Shown here: one piece after another, positions 15,272 through 23,256 of the stretch | How positions within the stretch are numbered: the stretch's first letter is position 1 | How the letters are laid out: each line of letters opens with the position of its first letter | Program-made: the position numbers and the translations under genes | DNA from: Lachnospiraceae bacterium | GTDB lineage: Bacteria; Bacillota; Clostridia; Lachnospirales; Lachnospiraceae | Assembly (NCBI GenBank): GCA_017479285.1 | Contig: JAFVCL010000019.1 | Location: 1 to 42,479, forward strand | DNA length: 42,479 bases | Reading direction: 5' to 3' | Notes under the pieces: generated by a model | Seen by the model: the letters and a program-made list of their open reading frames with translations, nothing else | What the model was told of the DNA's origin: nothing | Databases searched by the model: none

Positions 15272-16066
15272 TCATAGATTTTTATTTTGAAGAAAAGCCC
15301 TTGTATCCTCCGCAAACTCATACTGCGTCATATATTCCCCGCAGAAGCTGTTCCGTGCCTTTTCATCCCCCGCAAGATAGTCATAAAAATCGCAGTCAAA
15401 CATCTCGGTATTCAGCCACATATTGTTTCTCTCGCGGATTATCAGTCCCGTTATCCCAAGCTCTCCGAAAGCATTTATCATCTCATAGGACGCAACCCGG
15501 AGATGTGTCTTAAGGCTCTCCGTGGGCGGAAGCTCGGGCCAGATGTTCCCGATTATCATCTCCGGCGTACAGGCCGCGCCCCGTCTGTCAACAAGATATG
15601 CAAAAAGCTCCTTGGACTTGCTCCTCCCAAAGTGGACCGGTCTTCCGTCGACAAAGGTTTCAAAGCTCCCGAAGCACTGCACCCTTACTCTTTTTTGCTT
15701 CTTCGTTTCAACAGGGTATCTTAAATGCTCCATGGCATCCTTAAGATCTTCCTTTGTAACGGGCTTCACAAGATATCCGCTGGCGTAGAGCGAAAAGGCG
15801 TCCCGCATATACTCCTCATGGCCGGTTATAAATATTATATTGGTCCCGGGATTTATGGACTGAAGCTTTTTAGCCAGAGTGATTCCGCTCATCCCCGGCA
15901 TCTCCACATCCAGAAACGCCACATTTATCGAATTATTCTCAGCGTACTCCGCCACCTCCTCCGCGGCGGTAAATCCGATATGCTCAGCCTCCGGGTATAA
16001 TTCCCGCAGGTGCCTTAGAACCATATTCACCACCGGCTGTGAGTCATCTACTGTTATGGTCTTCAT
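15272..16066 (-). CDS. Response regulator with SARP-type winged-helix output domain
   Basis: A 264-residue two-component regulator. Residues 1-120 form a receiver domain with the acidic pair DD (7-8), phospho-acceptor Asp53 (FLDVEMPGMSG) and the conserved Lys in YLVKPV. Residues ~128-264 resemble the DNA-binding half of SARP-type activators (VRVQCFGSFETFVDGRPVHF, SKELFAYLVDRRGA), without the usual long TPR/BTAD domain beyond it. It follows the histidine kinase gene in the same direction, separated by the 15-bp repeat array at 16080-16200. The start ATG is preceded by GAGGATAAGG. Its targets are unknown. Confidence 0.88.
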   Translation of the reverse strand: MKTITVDDSQPVVNMVLRHLRELYPEAEHIGFTAAEEVAEYAENNSINVAFLDVEMPGMSGITLAKKLQSINPGTNIIFITGHEEYMRDAFSLYASGYLVKPVTKEDLKDAMEHLRYPVETKKQKRVRVQCFGSFETFVDGRPVHFGRSKSKELFAYLVDRRGAACTPEMIIGNIWPELPPTESLKTHLRVASYEMINAFGELGITGLIIRERNNMWLNTEMFDCDFYDYLAGDEKARNSFCGEYMTQYEFAEDTRAFLQNKNL

Positions 16067-16079
16067 CCTTATCCTCTTT

Positions 16080-16200
16080 TTCTCTCCTTATTGTGGCTCT
16101 TCTTAATTGCGCCTCTCCTTATTATGGCTCTCCTTATCGTGCCTCTCCTTATTATGGCTCTCCTTATCGTGCCTCTCCCTGCTTATGGCTCCCCGTGCTC
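16080..16200 (-). repeat. 15-bp tandem repeat rich in Shine-Dalgarno motifs between kinase and regulator genes
   Basis: Two identical 30-bp units (16111-16140 and 16141-16170) are flanked by a degenerate copy on each side (16080-16109 and 16171-16200). Each 30-bp unit is itself two 15-bp halves, read on the minus strand as CCATAATAAGGAGAG-like and GCACGATAAGGAGAG-like, so AAGGAG recurs every 15 bases. The array fills the whole kinase-regulator spacer and reaches to within about 15 bases of the regulator start codon. Fifteen is a multiple of three, but the array is non-coding because the kinase stop precedes it. Confidence 0.85.
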
Positions 16201-17281
16201 AGGCATCAGCCTTTAACGGTATGACGATAAGCACCCTTGAGCCCTCCCCGGTCGTTGTAAGTTCAAAGCTTCCGCCGCATTGGGAAGAAAGCCTCTCCTT
16301 AACATTGCTGATACCGATGCTCTTATGCCCTTCCTGCTTTTCGGTAAGCTCGGTTCCTATCCCGTTATCCTCCACTGTTATCCTTACAAAGTCCCCGACT
16401 CTCCCTGTGGTCAGGACCACCATCCCCGTTCCGTCCCTTCTTGAGAGCGTGCCGTGCTTTATCGCATTTTCCACAATGGGCTGGACCGTGAGCGCCGGTA
16501 TCTGGAAGTCGGTAACATTAAGCTTGTATTCCATTGAAAAATCAAGACCGGTTCTTGCGTGCTCCAGCGCTTCATATTGCCTTATATGCTTAAGCTCCTG
16601 TTCAAAGGGTATAAGTCCCTCCGTGGTAAGCGCATCGATATTTCCCCGCAGATATCCGGAGAAATCCTCTATGCATTTCGCCGCCTTTTCGGGGTCATTG
16701 TAGCAAAGATCCTCAATGCTCATAAGGGCATTAAAAATAAAATGGGGCTGGATCTGGTCGGTCAGTATTTTCGCGTATGTGGCGGAAATCTCCTTCTCCT
16801 TTTCCAAAAGCCTCAATTCCTCTTCTCTCTGGAATATTATATACAAAACACACAGGGAAATGCCATATCCGAAGTCGATAAAATGAAAACCGTTGAAGAT
16901 TATCTCGAATGCGAGCGCTGTCAAAAAGGGCATCGTAATTGCCGCCAGCATCCCCGGGAAAAACCGTTCCTTCCACATACGAACCGTTATTTTTCCGTCT
17001 GCCGTGGAAAAAATCGAAAAAATTATCGTGACAAAAGAAGCGATGTCAAGAACCGCCGCCATTATCACAAAGCTCGGGACAACCTGATCCACCTCGTTAT
17101 GTTCAAGAATAAGATCGGCAATCTTCATGATGATGGAAAAGAAATGCAGTCCCGATGCAGTAAGAAGTTTTCTTACCCTCTCATTCCGAACCTCCTTGAC
17201 GATTATGAGCGCGATAATAAAAAGAAGGTTTATTCCCGATGTTATATTAAGTATCATTTCAACCAGTATACGACTTGTCAT
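16199..17281 (-). CDS. GHKL sensor histidine kinase (LytS/YesM-like)
   Basis: A 360-residue histidine kinase. Residues 1-150 contain about five hydrophobic segments without a recognisable extracytoplasmic domain, followed by a short coiled coil (~151-170). The His-kinase block is DQIQPHFIFNAL with phospho-acceptor His180, and the ATP-binding GHKL domain has PIVENAIKHG (N box) and DNGIG (G1 box). It lies 8 bp after the multi-pass membrane protein gene and immediately upstream of the response regulator, so the three genes form one signalling operon. The short membrane-embedded sensor suggests detection within the membrane or through the partner protein; the stimulus is not visible. Confidence 0.9.
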   Translation of the reverse strand: MTSRILVEMILNITSGINLLFIIALIIVKEVRNERVRKLLTASGLHFFSIIMKIADLILEHNEVDQVVPSFVIMAAVLDIASFVTIIFSIFSTADGKITVRMWKERFFPGMLAAITMPFLTALAFEIIFNGFHFIDFGYGISLCVLYIIFQREEELRLLEKEKEISATYAKILTDQIQPHFIFNALMSIEDLCYNDPEKAAKCIEDFSGYLRGNIDALTTEGLIPFEQELKHIRQYEALEHARTGLDFSMEYKLNVTDFQIPALTVQPIVENAIKHGTLSRRDGTGMVVLTTGRVGDFVRITVEDNGIGTELTEKQEGHKSIGISNVKERLSSQCGGSFELTTTGEGSRVLIVIPLKADA

Positions 17282-17289
17282 CCGATCTC

Positions 17290-18156
17290 CTATTTATAAA
17301 CACTCTCCACAGTCTTCCAGACCAGTCTGCTCTTCCTTACTATAAGGAACTGTATCACCACCCTGAAAAAAAGCGCACCGATGCTGACAGCAAGAAATAT
17401 CATGCTTAACGCAAAGTTCAGATCCTTTGTGCCGCTGTATCTCAAAGCTACAAATCCATCGTAAAACCCGTAGAAGTCATAGGGCAATGCCATCAGTAAA
17501 AAAGCCGTAAAGTTGCCGAGATAAATAAAGCTTGTCACCAAAAGCCATCTCTTCAATGTGAAGGTTCTTTTAATCTCCCCGGCGCCTCCTCCGTATGTGT
17601 AAAGTACTTCCGAATATCCGTGGAGAATGTAGGCATTTACGCAAAAGCTTATCAGAAAGGTAAGCATAAGATTCATCGGAGTTTCGAGTCTGGCAAGAAG
17701 GTGTACCCTGCTGAAGGCCTCATCCGCCTCGAATGCGTTTTTCGAAACAACCGCCACAAAGGTATCAAACAGCGCAAACGCGGAGTGGGTAAGTATAAGC
17801 ACCAGTGCCCATATTATCGCCCTCTTGAATACCGTAGAAAGATGCTTTATATCCACAAGACCCCCGAGAGTCTCGATGGTTGCAAATATCTGCAGCAGCA
17901 ATAAAAGAGTATTGACCGTCCTGAAAGGAACCTCATATACTCCGGGAAGGGTCGACTCTCCGGTGGAATAAAGAAAAACGGTCGCGAAAAAATACGAGAC
18001 CGGACTGAGTATCCAGCTGATAAGTCCTATCAGCAGACCCACATATATTCTTTTAAATTTTTCACTGAGAATTATATTCAATCCGGATTGCCTTCCAAAG
18101 AATATTGATACAGAGCAAAGGAAAAGGGTCACAGGAAGAACGATGTGAAAACACAT
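17290..18156 (-). CDS. Multi-pass membrane protein in a two-component operon
   Basis: A 288-residue integral membrane protein with about seven hydrophobic segments (for example IYVGLLIGLISWILSPVSY and AIIWALVLILTHSAFALF). I recognise no family. It is encoded 8 bp upstream of the GHKL kinase and probably co-transcribed with it and the SARP-type regulator, so it may be the receptor or an accessory sensor for that kinase. The likely ribosome binding site GAGG lies 12 bases before the ATG, a long spacing, so the start is not certain. A promoter in the preceding gap (18198-18226) would separate it from nrdD. Confidence 0.75.
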   Translation of the reverse strand: MCFHIVLPVTLFLCSVSIFFGRQSGLNIILSEKFKRIYVGLLIGLISWILSPVSYFFATVFLYSTGESTLPGVYEVPFRTVNTLLLLLQIFATIETLGGLVDIKHLSTVFKRAIIWALVLILTHSAFALFDTFVAVVSKNAFEADEAFSRVHLLARLETPMNLMLTFLISFCVNAYILHGYSEVLYTYGGGAGEIKRTFTLKRWLLVTSFIYLGNFTAFLLMALPYDFYGFYDGFVALRYSGTKDLNFALSMIFLAVSIGALFFRVVIQFLIVRKSRLVWKTVESVYK

Positions 18157-18197
18157 ACGGTCTTTGATCCTCTGACCCTCGGCACCGAAGCCAATAT

Positions 18198-18226
18198 ATC
18201 ATATCGGCCGTACAATACCGTTACAA
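18198..18226 (-). promoter_or_regulatory. Probable promoter of the membrane protein/kinase/regulator operon
   Basis: Minus-strand -35 TTGTAA (18226-18221), 17-bp spacer, -10 TATGAT (18203-18198). The -35 overlaps the nrdD stop codon, so the signalling operon would start at the very end of nrdD. Confidence 0.5.
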
Positions 18227-20392
18227 ATGCAAAACCCGCTCTTTTATCTCCTGGGTTCTTCCCTGATTCCAGAACTGGGTTCCGATGTAACCGCATGTAC
18301 GCCTTGCTACATTTAATTTATTTTGATCCGTGTTTCCGCAGTTGGGACATCTCCAGATCAGCTTTCCGTCCTCATTCTCCTTTATCTCAATCTCGCCGTC
18401 AAAGCCGCACTCCTGGCAGTAATCGCTCTTGGTATTAAGCTCCGCGTACATAATGTGATCGTAGATATACTTGATTATCGAAAGCACCGCCTCAAGGTTA
18501 TCCTGCATATTCGGAACCTCGACATAGCTGATCGCTCCTCCGGGAGAAAGCGCCTGGAATTCGGACTCCAGCGAAAGCTTGGTAAACGCGTCTATATGCT
18601 CTGTAACATGGACATGATAGCTGTTTGTGATGTAATTCTTGTCGGTAACACCCTCGATAATACCGAAACGCTTCTGGAGGCACTTTGCGAATTTATAGGT
18701 CGTGCTCTCAAGCGGGGTTCCGTAGAGTGAATAGTCGATATTCTCCTCAGCCTTCCAGCGCGCGGTGTATTCGTTTAACTTCCTCATTATCTGGAGACCG
18801 AGTTCCTTGCCCTGGGGCTCCGTAAGCTTCTTTCCGTTAAGGCTGTACACACACTCCCAGAGTCCGGCGTATCCCAGCGAGAGAGTTGAATATCCACCGT
18901 AAAGGTACTTATCTATGGTCTCGCCCTTCTTGAGACGAAGGAGCGCTCCGTGCTGCCAAAGGATGGGAGCGACATCCGATAAAGTTCCGAGAAGCCTCTC
19001 ATGTCTCGCTCTTAAGGCCTTGTGGCAGAGCTTCATCCTATCGTCAAATATCTCCCAGAAACGGTCGAGATTCTTCTCCGCGGAAAGACCGATATCAACG
19101 AGATTCACCGTGACAACGCCCTGGTTGAAGCGCCCGTAGTACTTGGGCTTTCCGTTCTCGTCGACATAAGGGGTAAGGAAGCTTCTGCAACCCATGCAGG
19201 TGTAGCAATGTCCCTCACCGTTTTTGTCTATCTTGTTCTTAAGCATTATCTTTTCGGATATATAATCCGGAACGAGTCTCTTTGCGGTACACTTTGCAGC
19301 CAGCTTTGTAAGGTAATAATACTCGCTGTCCTCGTGGATATTGTCCTCCTCGAGAACATAGATAAGCTTCGGGAATGCGGGTGTTATCCACACGCCCTTC
19401 TCGTTCTTTACGCCCTCATAGCGCTGCTTCAGCATCTCCTCGATTATAAGCGCGAGATCCTTTTTCTCCTGGTCGTTCCTCGCCTCGTTAAGATACATAA
19501 ACACGGTAACGAAGGGGGCCTGACCGTTGGTCGTCATAAGGGTTACGACCTGGTACTGAACCATCTGGACGCCGTTTTTCACTTCCTCCCGAAGGCGCTT
19601 GTCGGTAATACGCTCAATATCCTCGGAGGTCGCATTTAAATCCTTTAATTCTTCCGCAACCTGCTCGCGGATCTTCCTGCGGCTCACATCAACGAAGGGT
19701 GCAAGATGGGTAAGGGAAATGCTCTGTCCTCCATACTGGCAGGATGCAACCTGGGCGATTATATGGGTCGCGATGTTGCAGGCGGTCGAAAAGCTGTGGG
19801 GCTTCTCGATCATCGTTCCGCTTATAACGGTGCCGTTCTGGAGCATATCCTCGAGGTTTACGAGGTCGCAGTTATGCATGTGCTGGGCAAAATAGTCCGC
19901 ATCATGGAAATGTATAATACCCTGCTCGTGAGCCTGGGCAATGTCATTAGGTATAAGGAAACGGCGGGTAATGTCCTTGCTTACCTCACCTGCCATATAA
20001 TCGCGCTGTACGCTGACAATGGTAGGGTTCTTGTTGGAGTTTTCCTGCTTAACCTCCTCATTGTTGCACTCAATGAGGGAAAGTATCTGCTCGTCGGTGG
20101 TGTTCGATTTACGGACAAGTTCACGGGTATAGCGGTAGGTAATGTAATGACGCGCAACCTCAAAAGCGCGCTGATTCATTATCTGGTTCTCGACGATATC
20201 CTGAATTTCCTCCACGCCAAGAGAACGGTTCATATTTGAAACCGCGATCTCCACATCCTCCGCAATACGGCGTATCTGAAGGTCTGTCATCCTCTCGCTG
20301 GGTATAACGCTGTTATTTGCCTTTGTGACTGCGGTAATGATCTTTTGTCTGTCAAATTCGACTTCCGCTCCGCTTCGCTTGATGATCTTCAT
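18221..20392 (-). CDS. nrdD: Anaerobic ribonucleoside-triphosphate reductase (class III)
   Basis: A 723-residue glycyl-radical enzyme that reduces ribonucleoside triphosphates to deoxyribonucleotides under anaerobiosis. Residues 1-95 form the ATP-cone allosteric domain (MKIIKRSGAEVEFDRQKI). The large barrel contains GHCYTCMGCRSFL with catalytic cysteines. Near the C terminus are four zinc-binding Cys (CQECGF and CPNCG) and the radical glycine Gly701 in RRTCGYIG. Length and motifs are normal. The activating radical-SAM enzyme NrdG, often adjacent, is absent from this window. The promoter carries two NrdR-like boxes. Confidence 0.96.
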   Translation of the reverse strand: MKIIKRSGAEVEFDRQKIITAVTKANNSVIPSERMTDLQIRRIAEDVEIAVSNMNRSLGVEEIQDIVENQIMNQRAFEVARHYITYRYTRELVRKSNTTDEQILSLIECNNEEVKQENSNKNPTIVSVQRDYMAGEVSKDITRRFLIPNDIAQAHEQGIIHFHDADYFAQHMHNCDLVNLEDMLQNGTVISGTMIEKPHSFSTACNIATHIIAQVASCQYGGQSISLTHLAPFVDVSRRKIREQVAEELKDLNATSEDIERITDKRLREEVKNGVQMVQYQVVTLMTTNGQAPFVTVFMYLNEARNDQEKKDLALIIEEMLKQRYEGVKNEKGVWITPAFPKLIYVLEEDNIHEDSEYYYLTKLAAKCTAKRLVPDYISEKIMLKNKIDKNGEGHCYTCMGCRSFLTPYVDENGKPKYYGRFNQGVVTVNLVDIGLSAEKNLDRFWEIFDDRMKLCHKALRARHERLLGTLSDVAPILWQHGALLRLKKGETIDKYLYGGYSTLSLGYAGLWECVYSLNGKKLTEPQGKELGLQIMRKLNEYTARWKAEENIDYSLYGTPLESTTYKFAKCLQKRFGIIEGVTDKNYITNSYHVHVTEHIDAFTKLSLESEFQALSPGGAISYVEVPNMQDNLEAVLSIIKYIYDHIMYAELNTKSDYCQECGFDGEIEIKENEDGKLIWRCPNCGNTDQNKLNVARRTCGYIGTQFWNQGRTQEIKERVLHL

Positions 20393-20486
20393 GTTAGAAT
20401 TCTCTCTCCTTTGGAAATAAACGATCGGTTTACATAATGCCGATGCGACAGAGCGAAACTTCCCCCTTTTATGCCCTGCGGATACT

Positions 20487-20538
20487 ATTCTAACAAGATA
20501 TAGTGGCTTTGTAAATATTTTGTAACTAAATATTGTGT
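20487..20538 (-). promoter_or_regulatory. nrdD promoter with two NrdR boxes
   Basis: Two 16-bp sequences, 20491-20506 and 20523-20538 (minus strand CCACTATATCTTGTTA and ACACAATATTTAGTTA), resemble the NrdR consensus and are spaced exactly 32 bp apart, the three-turn spacing typical of NrdR sites. The proximal box lies in the spacer of a promoter with -35 TTTACA (20515-20510), 17-bp spacer and -10 TAGAAT (20492-20487). Repression by NrdR-(d)ATP is the expected mode. Confidence 0.78.
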
Positions 20539-20599
20539 CTAAAAAAACGGAATAAATTTGTGCAAAATGTCAATTGCCTATATTTTCCGGCAGAAAAAG

Positions 20600-21289
20600 C
20601 TAAATGATTTCAGGATACATATTATTTTTTAAATAACCGTAAATATCATTGATCACATCTGAATCTGTAAAGAAGAAATCTCCGTTCGTATCAATCCCCA
20701 AAATGTAAAACGGAGTGGTTTTTATGTATTGTATATCGCTCCAGTTTTCTGCTTCAAAGCATTTGCTGTTGTTCGGACTTCGGATAACGACCGTCCCATC
20801 ATTTTTCAGCCCCGCCGTTATACCCGGAGAGGCTGATATTTGTACTAATTTTTCCCAATCTGAAACATCGGACGCATCACCATAGTTATAATTTGTAGAA
20901 TGCGCTTTTCCGTCCGAGGAAATACCAAACGGAACATAGCCTAAAGCTATATCGGTTATATCTTTCCACTCCTCCGGATCTTCGGATTGTGTTTGCGGCG
21001 TATTTATAACAATATGTGTTAAAACTGTACCATCGTTTTTCAGCTCCATCTGATAAACTCCGTACTCCTGCTCAAGCTTATTTAGATCGTCCCAATCGAC
21101 CCAATTAAAATCTTCCTCAAAGAAACATATCCATTTTCCGTCCACCTTAACAGCAGTGCTTCCCATTTCCGCAAGGTACAGATCCTGTATTTGTCCACTG
21201 TATTTACTGTATAGAGACAGCAGTGAAGCCAATCTGTTATCCTTTGGAGTATCCGTATTATTGACATCGGTTATGTACTCATCCGACAA
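20600..21289 (-). CDS. RCC1-like repeat protein, 3' fragment of a frame-broken lipoprotein gene
   Basis: A 229-residue open frame starting at a TTG without a convincing ribosome binding site. It contains three or four degenerate RCC1-type (beta-propeller) repeats, each with a W-x-[DK]-[IL] stretch followed by a K-N-D-G-T or S-S-D-G-K turn (WKDITDIALG, WEKLVQISASPG, WSDIQYIKTTPF). It appears to continue the frame of the lipoprotein fragment at 21322-21648: restoring one base near the T/A run at 21318-21327 reads IFADGTNIVF straight into LKKSGHVLIYDTLSDEY. I therefore treat both as one broken gene of ~349 codons. An intact, separately translated gene is less likely. Confidence 0.65.
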   Translation of the reverse strand: MSDEYITDVNNTDTPKDNRLASLLSLYSKYSGQIQDLYLAEMGSTAVKVDGKWICFFEEDFNWVDWDDLNKLEQEYGVYQMELKNDGTVLTHIVINTPQTQSEDPEEWKDITDIALGYVPFGISSDGKAHSTNYNYGDASDVSDWEKLVQISASPGITAGLKNDGTVVIRSPNNSKCFEAENWSDIQYIKTTPFYILGIDTNGDFFFTDSDVINDIYGYLKNNMYPEII

Positions 21290-21321
21290 GGTATCGTAAA
21301 TAAGAACATGACCGCTCTTTT

Positions 21322-21648
21322 TTAAAATACTATATTGGTTCCGTCAGCAAAGATTTTTATAGTGTCCCCGGATTCCGGGATTGTTCGTCCTACCGGTTCG
21401 TCATAGTAACCGGTAACACAGTAAACGCTATTTTCATTTGTTATATAAGCGAATAGATACTCTCCGCAGACAACACGCGTGTCAAAGCCGCGACGATTCC
21501 CGGCATGGTCATCATCAATCTGATTCGCACAACCGGATAGCAAAAAAGTGCAAAAGATCAGAACTATATAAAAACATTTTATATGCAGTATGTTTAATTC
21601 TTTGTGAAGATATTTTAATAATGTGTGCACCGCTATTTTTACATTCAC
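21322..21648 (-). CDS. Lipoprotein, 5' fragment of the same frame-broken RCC1-like gene
   Basis: About 108 residues. I place the start at GTG 21648, which has GGAG eight bases upstream and begins 11 bp after the anti-sigma stop; the longer frame to 21714 overlaps that gene and lacks a site. The hydrophobic stretch FYIVLIFCTFLLSGC is a lipobox, so the mature protein would be anchored outside the cell. The mature part ends abruptly at IFADGTNIVF with a stop inside a T4A6 run. With the 20600-21289 fragment it would form a surface RCC1-like propeller lipoprotein controlled by the upstream sigma/anti-sigma pair. Confidence 0.6.
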   Translation of the reverse strand: MNVKIAVHTLLKYLHKELNILHIKCFYIVLIFCTFLLSGCANQIDDDHAGNRRGFDTRVVCGEYLFAYITNENSVYCVTGYYDEPVGRTIPESGDTIKIFADGTNIVF

Positions 21649-21659
21649 AGTATAAACTC

Positions 21660-22529
21660 CTATTTCAGCCTCACGCTTCCTGCTATCTCCTCGGCTTCCT
21701 CCTCGGAAAAGCATTCTGCCGACAGTGAGAGCTCATAGTATACATCCGAATCCCTGTTTACGAAAAGGAAGACCCAATAGTCGCCTGTAAGGTCATGCTT
21801 TTGCAGCGTCAGTATGTAATACCAGCCCTCACCCAGCTCCTCACACCCTGCCGACTTTATAAACTCCGAAGAAGTGTGGTTGTCTGTTATTTCCGGGTTT
21901 CCCATCGGAGCACCGCTGTCATCAAATTCAATATTCCTGTACAGTTCCGCGCTTACAGGCACACTCGTTATACAGCCAGACGCCTTCCACTCATCCGGAA
22001 GTGTGATTTCCGGCAGCTTTGATTCTCCCGTTTCTAAGGCTTCTCCCTCTGCCGCTTCCATATTTAAAGCCGCATCCGTCGCTTCTGTAGTCTCAGCCGA
22101 TTCCGCTATCGGATAACCGTTAAATTCCTCCTCATAGCTTTCCGCTTCCTTTTCTGCGGCGGCTCCCGATGTCTCTTCAGCAAAGGAGGGGTCCTCTGCC
22201 ATGGCATATTCTGCCGGAGCGGTTTGCGAAGCCGTGTCCATAGACGCTCCTCCCATTTTGAGACTCAAAGGTCCGCCTTTTACGAATATGATAACCCCTA
22301 TAAAGAGCACTGCCGCAGCGGCGATGGGAAGGGCTATGTACCTCAGCCTTCCCGCCTTCCCGGGAGCATGAAGGCCTCGTCCTTTTCCGGATGAGCCGTG
22401 GGTATATTCAGCCGGCTTTTGTCCGGTGCGGAATCTGTCCGCCTCCATGAGGAGGTCCTCATCGATATTGCCTATGGCATCCATTATAGCTTCAGCCTCC
22501 GGCTTTTTTCTGTCAGCATCCGTATTCAT
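21660..22529 (-). CDS. Putative membrane-bound anti-sigma factor
   Basis: A 289-residue single-pass membrane protein. Residues 1-75 are cytoplasmic and charged, one transmembrane helix follows (IALPIAAAAVLFIGVIIFV, ~69-87), and then comes a long acidic Glu/Ala/Ser/Thr-rich extracytoplasmic linker (~95-190) and a folded C-terminal domain. Its start overlaps the ECF sigma stop by four bases (ATGA), the usual arrangement for a cognate anti-sigma factor. There is no zinc-binding HxxxCxxC motif, so it is not a ZAS-type protein. Assignment rests mainly on topology and position. Confidence 0.75.
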   Translation of the reverse strand: MNTDADRKKPEAEAIMDAIGNIDEDLLMEADRFRTGQKPAEYTHGSSGKGRGLHAPGKAGRLRYIALPIAAAAVLFIGVIIFVKGGPLSLKMGGASMDTASQTAPAEYAMAEDPSFAEETSGAAAEKEAESYEEEFNGYPIAESAETTEATDAALNMEAAEGEALETGESKLPEITLPDEWKASGCITSVPVSAELYRNIEFDDSGAPMGNPEITDNHTSSEFIKSAGCEELGEGWYYILTLQKHDLTGDYWVFLFVNRDSDVYYELSLSAECFSEEEAEEIAGSVRLK

Positions 22530-23086
22530 ACCGCAAAGCCCTCCTTCTTAAGATATTCCCTCAGCGCTTCCCTCTCCCTTAAAAGTACGCTCCTTACCGA
22601 CACTTCCTTCATCCCGGCGTTCTCCGCTATATCCTTTATTGCGTCGCAGTAAAAATACCGGCTTATAAAGATGTTTCTCTTTTCAGCCTTCCTTGTCCTA
22701 AGGAAATCCGATATTGCCCCGGAGAGGAGCTTCCCCTCCACCTCCTGCTCCACGGTGCTTCCGGAGGGTATCATCTCATCCAGCTCATCTATCGACAGCG
22801 CGTATTCCGAATCCTTCCTCTTCATACTGTTTCTCTTTCTGAAAATATCGATCGCAAGATTTCTTATTATCCTCGCGAGATAAGAGGAGAGCAGCTCCGG
22901 CCTGTCATCGGGCATTGCATTCCATGCCCGCATATAGGTATCATTCTCACATTCCTCACAGTCGCCGTTGTCTGCGAGGATATTGAACGCAACCTTCTTA
23001 AGATACCTCGAATACTTGACCGAGGTTTCTGTTATCGCTCTCTCATCCCGCGCCCAGTACAGGTCTACAATTTTAGAGTCTTCCAT
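22526..23086 (-). CDS. ECF-type RNA polymerase sigma factor
   Basis: About 186 residues from the ATG at 23086 (MEDSKIVDLYWARDERAI), which has GGGAG four bases upstream; an in-frame ATG at 23164 would add 26 residues without support. Region 2 is seen in VKYSRYLKKVAFNILAD through DTYMRAWNAMPD, and region 4 in FISRYFYCDAIKDIAENAGM with a helix-turn-helix VSVRSVLLREREALREYL. Regions 1 and 3 are absent, as usual for ECF sigmas. Coupled to the putative anti-sigma gene downstream, it probably controls its own operon, including the RCC1-like lipoprotein. Confidence 0.9.
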   Translation of the reverse strand: MEDSKIVDLYWARDERAITETSVKYSRYLKKVAFNILADNGDCEECENDTYMRAWNAMPDDRPELLSSYLARIIRNLAIDIFRKRNSMKRKDSEYALSIDELDEMIPSGSTVEQEVEGKLLSGAISDFLRTRKAEKRNIFISRYFYCDAIKDIAENAGMKEVSVRSVLLREREALREYLKKEGFAV

Positions 23087-23143
23087 TTTTCTCCCTCTTA
23101 AGAATCTTACAAAGGACTCCCAAAAAAGTCCCTTATGTAAGCA

Positions 23144-23173
23144 AAAGCCGGAAGTACTTGGCATTCCGGCTTT
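23144..23173 (-). terminator. Intrinsic terminator after the EAL gene
   Basis: A perfect 10-bp stem, AAAGCCGGAA (23144-23153) with TTCCGGCTTT (23164-23173), is followed on the minus strand by TTTTGCTT. It separates the EAL gene from the ECF sigma operon. Confidence 0.8.
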
Positions 23174-23256
23174 CCTATCTGATAATATATACGAATTTTG
23201 TCTTCAAATGTTGCAGTCTGATCCGTTTTTTTACGAAATACCCGTTTGCTGAGAGC

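Noticed and set aside
16080-16200. CRISPR array
   Set aside because: The units are contiguous 15/30-bp tandem repeats without unique spacers, and no cas genes are present.
16559-17299. A 246-codon plus-strand open frame
   Set aside because: Antisense to the GHKL kinase gene, whose motifs are unmistakable; no ribosome binding site or domain is seen in the shadow frame.
21318-21327. Programmed -1 frameshift between the two RCC1-like fragments
   Set aside because: No X-XXY-YYZ heptamer is in frame and the zero-frame stop is reached before the A run; a mutation or sequencing error is simpler.
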